DNA of 8,427 nt. Source: JAENVT01 sp031370745 (GTDB lineage: Bacteria > Actinomycetota > Acidimicrobiia > Acidimicrobiales > Ilumatobacteraceae). Numbering within the stretch: position 1 is the first letter of the stretch; every line of letters begins with the position of its first letter. This document shows positions 1 through 5,366 of this stretch, one piece after another. The position numbers and the translations under genes are program-made. The notes below the pieces were generated by a model, which searched no databases, was not told the DNA's origin, and saw only the letters and a list, made by a program, of their open reading frames with translations. The stretch covers positions 1-8,427 of the forward strand of contig JANMQX010000374.1 in NCBI GenBank assembly GCA_031370745.1. Direction: 5' to 3'.

Positions 1-548
1 GTGAGCAGATACTGGAACTGGCCGATGACCGACGTGCCGGCGGGTGGGTCGGCGAACACCTTGCCCAGCTTCCAGTGCACGGCGAAGATCGACATCAGCA
101 CGGCTGCCGTCACGAACTCAGGGATCGACGACGTGGCCAAACCGGTGTTGACGACAACCCGGTCGGACACCTTGTCCTGGCGGCGAGCAGCGAAGATCCC
201 GGCTGCGATCGAGATCGGGATCGTGATGACGAACGCCAGCAACGCCAGCTTCCCGGAGCGGAACAGCGCCGGGAAGATGATCTTCGTCACGAGGCCACCG
301 CTCTGATACGAGTGCCCGAAGTCCAGTGTGAACAACCGGCGTATCGCCGTGAAGTACTGCTGGATCAGGGGGCGATCTGTGCCGATCTGATGGTTGAACC
401 TGGCCACGTCCTCTTTCAGGGCGAACGGGCCGAGCACCCTGCGGCCAACGTCGCCGGGCAGGACGTTGACGATCAGGAACACAATCGTGGCCAGCAACCA
501 CAGCGTGACCACTGCCGACGCCAAGCGCCGCAGCAGATACCGACCCAT
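1..548 (-). CDS. ABC transporter permease, DppB/OppB type (partial, C-terminus beyond window)
   Basis: Reading the minus strand from the ATG at 548 gives an open frame of 182 codons that runs off the left edge. It begins MGRYLLRRLASAVVTLW, the usual DppB/OppB start: a basic N-terminus and one membrane helix (about residues 9-30). A periplasm-facing stretch carries LDFGHSY (75-81), the common 'LDFG.S' motif of this family. Further hydrophobic segments lie at about 98-121 and 139-160, with the family-like SIPEF at 141-145. Family members are usually 310-340 residues, so roughly 130-160 residues, including the EAA loop that contacts the ATPase, are missing. A purine-rich ribosome binding site (minus strand AGGAAGGGGGG, 562-552) precedes the ATG. 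The gene lies downstream of the binding-protein gene on the same strand, 118 nt apart, and would form the membrane channel for its ligand. Family assignment is firm; the substrate is unknown. Confidence 0.9.
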   Translation of the reverse strand, partial: MGRYLLRRLASAVVTLWLLATIVFLIVNVLPGDVGRRVLGPFALKEDVARFNHQIGTDRPLIQQYFTAIRRLFTLDFGHSYQSGGLVTKIIFPALFRSGKLALLAFVITIPISIAAGIFAARRQDKVSDRVVVNTGLATSSIPEFVTAAVLMSIFAVHWKLGKVFADPPAGTSVIGQFQYLL

Positions 549-566
549 TCAGCCCCCCTTCCTGAG

Positions 567-586
567 TTCGTTCGAGTTCGAACGAA
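567..586. repeat. 20-bp dyad TTCGTTCGA-GT-TCGAACGAA
   Basis: Two perfectly complementary 9-bp arms (567-575 and 578-586) are separated by 2 nt. As RNA it could form an 8-bp stem with a 4-nt loop just upstream of the permease ribosome binding site. As DNA it resembles an operator. The heptamer GAGTTCG also occurs twice here, at 564-570 and 574-580, exactly 10 bp apart. Confidence 0.55.
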
Positions 587-595
587 GTTCTAGCG

Positions 596-645
596 GTCTG
601 GCCTGTGCCAACGCCACACGGAAGCGGCGACCACACAGGCCAGAC
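596..645 (-). repeat. Perfect 12-bp inverted repeat downstream of SBP stop (stem-loop)
   Basis: GTCTGGCCTGTG at 596-607 pairs perfectly with CACAGGCCAGAC at 634-645, around a 26-nt loop. The loop can itself form a small CGCC/GGCG stem (612-615 with 626-629). It starts about 21 nt after the binding-protein stop codon in the direction of transcription. With no T-tract behind it, it is not a standard intrinsic terminator. An mRNA 3'-end stabiliser or partial terminator is the likeliest role. Confidence 0.65.
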
Positions 646-666
646 GGTGCTCGACATGAGTTTGAG

Positions 667-2391
667 TCAGGCGGTGAAACCGGCCTTGCCGCAGTAGAAG
701 TGACCGAGGCCCGTGACCACGATGCCGGTCACCTTTTTCGACGTGGCATAGAGCGAGTTGTAGAAGTACGGGATCGCATACGGTACGTCCTCGTTGGCGA
801 TCTTTTCGATGTCCTTGATCGCCGCCTTCTGGCCGTCGAGGTCGAGCGACGACTGGTACTTCTTCACCGCAGCTCGGAAGGGCTCGGAGATGTAGTGCGC
901 CGAGTTCCACTCGCCGGTGGCATACGCCTTCACCAGGTACACGTCGGGCACGCCACGCGGGCCGTAGTCGACGATGCCGAAGTCCTTGCCGCCGTCGCAT
1001 CCTGCCGGCTCTTTCTTCGAGTCGTAGACCTTGCACCACTCCTCGCCGTCGACAACGCTCTCTTGCTGCAGCGTGACGTTCATCCCGATCTCTTTCAACT
1101 GGCTCTGCACCAACTGGGCGAGCTGTGGGATCTCCTGCAGCTTCGGAAGATACATCGTTGCGGCAAGGCCGGCTTTGCCCGCATCGCTGAGCAACTGCTT
1201 GGCCTTGGCCACGTCACGAGCCCGCTGGGGCAAGGAGGCATCGAAGAATGGATAGATCGGTGAGATCGGGTGGTCGTTACCGATGTCGCCCTTGCCCTTC
1301 AGCACGTTGTCGATCAGTGCCTGGCGGTCGATCCCGAGAGCCACCGCTTGGCGAACCTTCACGTCAGTGAAATCGCCTTCGCGGGTGTTCATCCAGATCT
1401 GACGATGCGCAGAGCCGTGGATGATCCCGACAGTGAGGTTGGGGTCATTCAGCACCGCGTCGCCGCCTACCACGGAGAACTGCACGATCGCGTCGGCCGC
1501 TCCTCCCTGAAGACCAGAGACCTGAGTGGCGAGGTCGTCGCTGAAGATGAACTCCAACTTGTCGAGGAACGGCTTGCCGCCCCACCACTCGGTGTTGGCT
1601 TCGAAGGTGGCGCCCGTGGCCGGGTCGTACTTGGTCAGCTTGAAGGCGCCAGTACCGGTCTTGCGCTGGTCGAGCGTGGTGCCGACCACGAAGTCCTTCG
1701 GCGTGATCACCGACTGCGGGTTGTAGGCACCGACCTGTTGCGGGAACTGCCCGTCAGGGCTGAGGAGGGTCATCTCGACGGTGAAGTCGTCGACGGCCTT
1801 CGTGGCGCCAGCGGCGAGAGAGGCCTTCAGGTTGCTGCCGGCCAAACGATCCATGGTGGCCACCACATCGGCTGCGGTGAACGGCGTACCGTCGTGCCAC
1901 TTCACGCCCTTGCGCAAGTTGAACGTCCAGACGCTGCCGTCTGCGTTCGGGCTCCACTTCTCGGCGAGCATCGGCTTGACCTCGGCGCCGAGGATGTCGA
2001 CCAGGTACTCGAACGCCGTGACGACCGGGGTGTACGTACCAAGGTCGGCCATTGCCACCGGATCGAGAGGCCCAGCCGGCTTCTGGGCAGCAATACGAAG
2101 TGTGCCGCCCTGCTTGATCGGTCCGGCGGCTGCCGTTCCGCCGGGAGCCGTGGTGCCACCAGAAGCAGTGGTCCCACCAGAAGCAGTGGTTCCCGCAGGA
2201 GCAGTCGCACTCTTGCTGTCGCTGCCGCACGCGGCAAGGATCGCACCGATCAACGGCGCTCCGAGGCCGATCATCGATCCGCGAGCGACGAATGCACGCC
2301 TCGAGATCCGCCCTTGGGCGAACGCCTCGACGAGTTCTACTTCAACTGGGCTTGCCTGGCGACGCACGCTGTCAAAAAGCCGGTAGTCCAT
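667..2391 (-). CDS. ABC transporter substrate-binding lipoprotein, family 5 (Dpp/Opp type), Tat signal
   Basis: This is the extracellular ligand-binding component of the ABC importer whose permease follows. The 574-residue product has a twin-arginine motif SRRAFV (30-35), a hydrophobic core, and a lipobox ILAAC with the lipidated Cys at 55. A Gly/Thr/Ala/Ser-rich linker follows (about 62-90), containing repeated TTASGG, and then the mature domain begins. The SBP_bac_5 signature is clear in WTFNLRKGVKWHDGTPF (155-171), followed by TAADVVATMDR. I chose the ATG at 2391 because GGGGAGAG (2404-2397, minus strand) lies 5 nt upstream and the product begins MDYRLFDSVRRQ. The longer open frame, with an ATG at 2442, would start inside the predicted -10 box and has no ribosome binding site. 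Family 5 proteins bind peptides, nickel, opines, glutathione and some betaines or other small osmolytes. The divergent catabolic genes suggest a methylated onium compound here, which is inference. Confidence 0.92.
   Translation of the reverse strand: MDYRLFDSVRRQASPVEVELVEAFAQGRISRRAFVARGSMIGLGAPLIGAILAACGSDSKSATAPAGTTASGGTTASGGTTAPGGTAAAGPIKQGGTLRIAAQKPAGPLDPVAMADLGTYTPVVTAFEYLVDILGAEVKPMLAEKWSPNADGSVWTFNLRKGVKWHDGTPFTAADVVATMDRLAGSNLKASLAAGATKAVDDFTVEMTLLSPDGQFPQQVGAYNPQSVITPKDFVVGTTLDQRKTGTGAFKLTKYDPATGATFEANTEWWGGKPFLDKLEFIFSDDLATQVSGLQGGAADAIVQFSVVGGDAVLNDPNLTVGIIHGSAHRQIWMNTREGDFTDVKVRQAVALGIDRQALIDNVLKGKGDIGNDHPISPIYPFFDASLPQRARDVAKAKQLLSDAGKAGLAATMYLPKLQEIPQLAQLVQSQLKEIGMNVTLQQESVVDGEEWCKVYDSKKEPAGCDGGKDFGIVDYGPRGVPDVYLVKAYATGEWNSAHYISEPFRAAVKKYQSSLDLDGQKAAIKDIEKIANEDVPYAIPYFYNSLYATSKKVTGIVVTGLGHFYCGKAGFTA
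2155..2190 (-). repeat. Two near-identical 18-bp tandem units encoding the SBP linker
   Basis: The units at 2155-2172 and 2173-2190 differ only at the first base. A more diverged copy follows at 2191-2208. On the minus strand they encode repeated Thr-Thr-Ala-Ser-Gly-Gly in the flexible tether after the lipidated cysteine. This is a slippage-prone, low-complexity spacer with no catalytic role. Confidence 0.8.
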
Positions 2392-2413
2392 CAAATCTCT
2401 CCCCGTGATCCAG

Positions 2414-2431
2414 GGCCACTTCGAAGCGGCC
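2414..2431. promoter_or_regulatory. Candidate operator: 18-bp near-palindrome around CTTCGAAG
   Basis: GGCC-A-CTTCGAAG-C-GGCC is symmetric except for one mismatched pair (A2418/C2427). It sits just after the predicted start of transcription of the binding-protein gene, a place where a bound repressor would block transcription. The role is inferred from symmetry and position only. Confidence 0.35.
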
Positions 2432-2440
2432 AGGTGCGCC

Positions 2441-2470
2441 ACGATAGCTAGGGTCGAACGAGGGCGTCAA
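2441..2470 (-). promoter_or_regulatory. Predicted sigma-70-like promoter for SBP-permease operon
   Basis: On the minus strand TTGACG (2470-2465) matches TTGACA at five of six positions. It is followed after 18 nt by TATCGT (2446-2441), which matches TATAAT at four of six. Transcription would start near 2434, giving a leader of about 43 nt before the ATG at 2391. This supports the shorter start chosen for the binding protein. Confidence 0.45.
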
Positions 2471-2489
2471 TGTTCAATCGCGGAACGGT

Positions 2490-2528
2490 CGTACCAGAAA
2501 TCGGCCGGACAGAAACCGCGCTGGTACG
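2490..2528. repeat. Inverted repeat CGTACCAG / CTGGTACG upstream of mttB-like gene
   Basis: CGTACCAG (2490-2497) and CTGGTACG (2521-2528) are perfect complements with a 23-nt spacer. Their centres are 31 bp apart, close to three helical turns. ACGGTCG also recurs directly at 2485-2491 and 2526-2532. The pair ends 25 nt before the ATG, so it could be a two-site operator or a leader hairpin. Confidence 0.4.
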
Positions 2529-2537
2529 GTCGCAGGC

Positions 2538-2547
2538 AAGGAGGGGG
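2538..2547 (+). promoter_or_regulatory. Ribosome binding site that fixes the mttB-like start
   Basis: AAGGAGGGGG ends 6 nt before the ATG at 2554, and its AGGAGG core lies 9 nt before it. No comparable site precedes the upstream in-frame ATG at 2470. Confidence 0.8.
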
Positions 2548-2553
2548 TTTTAT

Positions 2554-4095
2554 ATGACCGAGGCCCGTCATCGCACCAGTGGTGGGCGATCCGCGCGGAT
2601 GGCGGCACGCACGGGCGAAGGCGCCCGGCCGCACGCGCCTGCTTTCATCCGACGCGAGATACCGCCGTACGAGCTGTTGGGTGAAGAAGGCCTCGCGTTG
2701 ATCGAGGAAAATGCCGATCGAATTCTGGCAGATGTTGGCGTCGAGATTCGCGAAGACCCCGAGTCCTTGCAGCTCTTCAAGGATGCCGGGGCGACGATCG
2801 ACGGCATCACTGCTCACTTCGATCCGGGACACGTCAGGGCGTTGTGCGCGACTGCTCCCCGCCAGTTCACGCAGTTGGCTCGGAACCCGGCAAAGTCAGT
2901 CGAGATCGGTGGCACCAACGTCGTGCTGGCGCCGACCTATGGCTCGCCGTTCGTTCGCGATCTGGCAGGAGGGCGACGCTACGGAACACTTGTCGACTTC
3001 CAGAACTTCGTCAAGCTCACCTACGACACGCCATGGTTGCACCACAGTGGCGGCACCGTCTGCGAGCCGGTCGATGTCCCGGTCAACAAGCGCCACCTCG
3101 ACATGGTGTACTCGCACCTTCGCTACAGCGACAAGGCCTTCATGGGTTCGGTCACCCATCCTTCGCGGGCCGCAGATTCGATCGAGATGGCTCGCATCGT
3201 GTTCGGCGCCGACGTCGTCGACAACAACTGCGTGATCATGGGCAACGTCAACGTCAATTCTCCGCTGGTATGGGATGCGACAATGACCGGCGCCTTGAAG
3301 ACGTACGCAGCCGCCAATCAAGCGCCGGTCGTCGTCCCGTTCATCCTCGGCGGGGCGATGGGGCCTGTCACCACTGCCGGCGCGGTCGCCCAGGCACATG
3401 CCGAGACGCTGGTGGGCGTGGCGCTCGGTCAACTGGTGCGGCGCGGCTCGCCGGCGATCTACGGCAACTTCTTGTCGTCGATGAACCTGCACAGCGGCAG
3501 CCCGACCTTCGGCACACCTGAGCCTGCACTCGGTTCGCTCGTCGTCGGCCAGTTGGCGCGCCGCGTCGGTCTCCCGCTGCGCTGCTCGGGCGCATTCACC
3601 TCGTCGAAGACCGCCGATGGTCAGGCAATGAGTGAATCGACGGTGTCGATGATGTCAGCGTTGCTGTGCGGCGCAAACTTCATCCTCCATTCCGCCGGCT
3701 GGCTCGAGGGCGGGCTGGCAATGGGCTACGAGAAGTTCATGATGGATCTCGATCTGTGCGGCGCAGCGCACACCTACCTGAAGGGGTTCGATCTGTCGCC
3801 CGATCAGTTCGCGCTCGACGGGTTCGCCGAGATCGGACCGGGCAAGCACTTCTTCTCGGCACAGCACACGCTGCGCCATTACGAGACCGCTTTCTACGAG
3901 TCGGCGCTCAGCGACTCGTCGTCGTTCGAACAGTGGCGCGACGCCGGCGAACACGACAGCGAGAACCGGGCCGCTCTCCTGTGCCGCGAGACGCTCGACA
4001 ACTACGTGGCGCCGCCGATCGACGACGCCGTCGACGCCGCGTTGGTCGAGTTCGTCGAGCAACGCAAAGCTTCGATGCCCGACCAGTGGTACTGA
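2554..4095 (+). CDS. Trimethylamine methyltransferase (MttB) superfamily protein, non-pyrrolysine
   Basis: The 513-residue product matches the MttB/MtgB family over its whole length. Supporting blocks are the N-terminal helix region at about 37-85 (containing ILADVGVEI), SGGTVCEPVDVP (165-176), GGAMGPVTTAGA (266-277), PALGSLVVGQLARRVGLP (324-341), SSKTADGQAMSES (350-362) and the C-terminal GPGKHFFSAQHTLRHYE (428-444). Family members move a methyl group from a quaternary or tertiary amine to a corrinoid protein. The archaeal TMA enzymes need pyrrolysine encoded by an in-frame amber codon. This gene has none, so it belongs with the non-Pyl group, whose studied members act on glycine betaine, proline betaine, carnitine or similar compounds. 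The start at 2554 is set by a strong ribosome binding site; the ATG at 2470 would add 28 residues without one. It heads the plus-strand operon, 18 nt before the next gene. No corrinoid protein, reactivase or methylcobamide:THF methyltransferase is visible, so the methyl acceptor is unresolved. Confidence 0.88.
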   Translation: MTEARHRTSGGRSARMAARTGEGARPHAPAFIRREIPPYELLGEEGLALIEENADRILADVGVEIREDPESLQLFKDAGATIDGITAHFDPGHVRALCATAPRQFTQLARNPAKSVEIGGTNVVLAPTYGSPFVRDLAGGRRYGTLVDFQNFVKLTYDTPWLHHSGGTVCEPVDVPVNKRHLDMVYSHLRYSDKAFMGSVTHPSRAADSIEMARIVFGADVVDNNCVIMGNVNVNSPLVWDATMTGALKTYAAANQAPVVVPFILGGAMGPVTTAGAVAQAHAETLVGVALGQLVRRGSPAIYGNFLSSMNLHSGSPTFGTPEPALGSLVVGQLARRVGLPLRCSGAFTSSKTADGQAMSESTVSMMSALLCGANFILHSAGWLEGGLAMGYEKFMMDLDLCGAAHTYLKGFDLSPDQFALDGFAEIGPGKHFFSAQHTLRHYETAFYESALSDSSSFEQWRDAGEHDSENRAALLCRETLDNYVAPPIDDAVDAALVEFVEQRKASMPDQWY

Positions 4096-4113
4096 AAGGT
4101 AGGGGACCCTCAC

Positions 4114-5328
4114 ATGACATTGGCCATCGACATCCCGGCTCGTCTCGCGGCGATCGACCGGCGCAAGCTGCGCCTCGACAGGCTCGCCCGACTTCGCGCC
4201 GAGCTGGTCGCCCACGACTATGGCGCGGCGCTGTTGAGCGACCCGATCAACATTCGCTATGCGACCGACACCCACACCTTCAACGTGTGGACGCTTCATG
4301 CGCCAGGTCGCTACGTGTTCGTGCCAGTCGATGGCCCGGTCGTGCTGTTCGAATTCGGCACCTGTATGTACCTGCAGACAGACCTCGATTCGGTCGACGA
4401 GGTCCGCAAGGCTGTGCCGTGGTTCTACTTCTTGGCGGGTCCGCGAACTCAGGAGAAGGCTGAACTGTGGTCTCGCGACATCATCGATCTGATGCGCCAA
4501 CACGGCGGAGCCGATCAGCGTCTCGCCGTCGACCGCTGCGAGCCGTGGGGTGCGCGGCACCTCACGGACGCGGGCATCCAGCTGTTCGACGCGCAGGAGC
4601 CGCTGGAGCTGGCGCGCATGATCAAGACACCCGAAGAGATCATGGCGATGCAACTATCGATGGATGTGTGCGATGTCGGTGTCGGTCGCATTCGCCAGGC
4701 GTTGCAGCCGGGGCTCACGGAGAACGAACTGTGGAGCATCCTGCATCAGACCAACATCGCCCACGATGGCGAGTGGATCGAATGCTGCCTGCTGACCTCT
4801 GGCCAGCGTACGAACCCATGGTTCCAAGAGGCCAGCAACAAGGTGATCGAGCCGGGCGATCTCGTCGCATTCGATACCGACATGGTCGGACCGATGGGCT
4901 ACCTGGCCGACATCTCGCGCACGCTGGTGTGTCCGGGCAAGCCACCGAGCGCGGAGCAGCGCAAGCTCTACGACATCGCCCAGGAACAGATCCTGACCAA
5001 CATCGAGCTGATCAAGCCCGGCCTGTCGTTCAAGGAGTTCGGCGAGAAGTGCTGGCAGGTCCCCGACGAGTATGTGCCGAATCGGTACATGATGATGATC
5101 CACGGCGCAGGATTTGTCGACGAGTTCCCGACGGTGGCCTACGCCGTCGACTATGCGGATTGGGGCTACGACGGCGACTTCGTCGAGAACATGGTTGTCT
5201 GCGTGGAGAGCTACATCGGCGCCGCCGGCGGCCACGAAGGTGTCAAGCTCGAGCAGCAGGTCCTGATCACGTCCGATGGCGCCGTGCCCATGTCGCGCGA
5301 CCCTTTGATCGACGCCCTGCGGCCCTGA
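4114..5328 (+). CDS. M24-fold metalloenzyme, DddP-like (candidate onium lyase or hydrolase)
   Basis: The 404-residue product has the creatinase-type N-terminal domain (about 15-165, with LLSDPINIRYATD at 40-52) and a C-terminal M24 'pita-bread' domain. Candidate metal ligands are D254, D256, D266, H330, E365 and E380. From memory of the Ruegeria lacuscaerulensis DddP structure (D295, D297, D307, H371, E406, E421) every interval is identical. Y325 and D336 fall where that enzyme has Tyr366 and the proposed catalytic Asp377. The blocks GEWIECCLLTSG, QRTNPWFQE and HGAGFVDEFP also resemble DddP. DddP cleaves dimethylsulfoniopropionate to DMS and acrylate, while other M24 proteins are Xaa-Pro aminopeptidases or creatinases. 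The neighbours (MttB-like, DgcA/StcD-like, fhs) speak for a methylated onium substrate rather than a peptide. No signal peptide is seen, so it is probably cytoplasmic. The ATG follows a GGTAGGGGA site. DddP-subfamily resemblance is well supported; actual DMSP lyase activity is unproven. Confidence 0.8.
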   Translation: MTLAIDIPARLAAIDRRKLRLDRLARLRAELVAHDYGAALLSDPINIRYATDTHTFNVWTLHAPGRYVFVPVDGPVVLFEFGTCMYLQTDLDSVDEVRKAVPWFYFLAGPRTQEKAELWSRDIIDLMRQHGGADQRLAVDRCEPWGARHLTDAGIQLFDAQEPLELARMIKTPEEIMAMQLSMDVCDVGVGRIRQALQPGLTENELWSILHQTNIAHDGEWIECCLLTSGQRTNPWFQEASNKVIEPGDLVAFDTDMVGPMGYLADISRTLVCPGKPPSAEQRKLYDIAQEQILTNIELIKPGLSFKEFGEKCWQVPDEYVPNRYMMMIHGAGFVDEFPTVAYAVDYADWGYDGDFVENMVVCVESYIGAAGGHEGVKLEQQVLITSDGAVPMSRDPLIDALRP

Positions 5329-5366
5329 CAATCGAAACTTTCGGAGAGAGGTTGTAAGAAGTAACC

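Larger units (their letters stand above)
549..666 (-). other. Intercistronic region with two stem-loops between SBP and permease genes
   Basis: This 118-nt gap holds two inverted repeats, described separately (596-645 and 567-586), and the permease ribosome binding site (552-562). Neither repeat is followed by a T-run on the minus strand, so I read the region as a processing, stability or attenuation segment inside one operon rather than an operon end. This arrangement is known from other transporter operons, where it lets the binding protein be made in excess over the membrane parts. Confidence 0.5.
2392..2553. promoter_or_regulatory. Divergent control region between transporter and catabolic operons
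   Basis: These 162 nt separate the two divergent starts. They contain a plausible minus-strand promoter (2441-2470), an 18-bp near-palindrome just downstream of it (2414-2431), and an 8-bp inverted repeat on the mttB-like side (2490-2497 with 2521-2528). I found no convincing -35/-10 pair for the plus strand. Shared control of both operons by one ligand-responsive regulator, not encoded in this window, is a reasonable inference. Confidence 0.55.

Noticed and set aside
596..645. Reading the 12-bp hairpin as an intrinsic terminator
   Set aside because: No T-tract follows in the direction of transcription, and the permease gene downstream has a good ribosome binding site.
394..1263. Plus-strand frame of 289 codons across the permease/SBP junction
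   Set aside because: It overlaps two genes with strong family evidence on the other strand and shows no family similarity.
1270..2451. Long plus-strand open frame (393 codons) opposite the binding-protein gene
   Set aside because: It is antisense to a clear SBP gene, has no recognisable family or ribosome binding site, and is typical of mirror frames in GC-rich DNA.
2554..4095. Possible pyrrolysine-containing MttB
   Set aside because: The frame is continuous with no in-frame amber codon until its TGA stop.
4114..5328. Naming the gene dddP outright
   Set aside because: Residue spacing fits, but the comparison relies on memory, the N-terminus is shorter than I recall for DddP, and the neighbours point as much to quaternary amines as to DMSP.
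3655..5331. Long minus-strand open frames (3655-4653 and 4654-5331)
   Set aside because: Both are antisense to the mttB-like and DddP-like genes, with low-complexity Arg/Val/Asp-rich products and no motifs.
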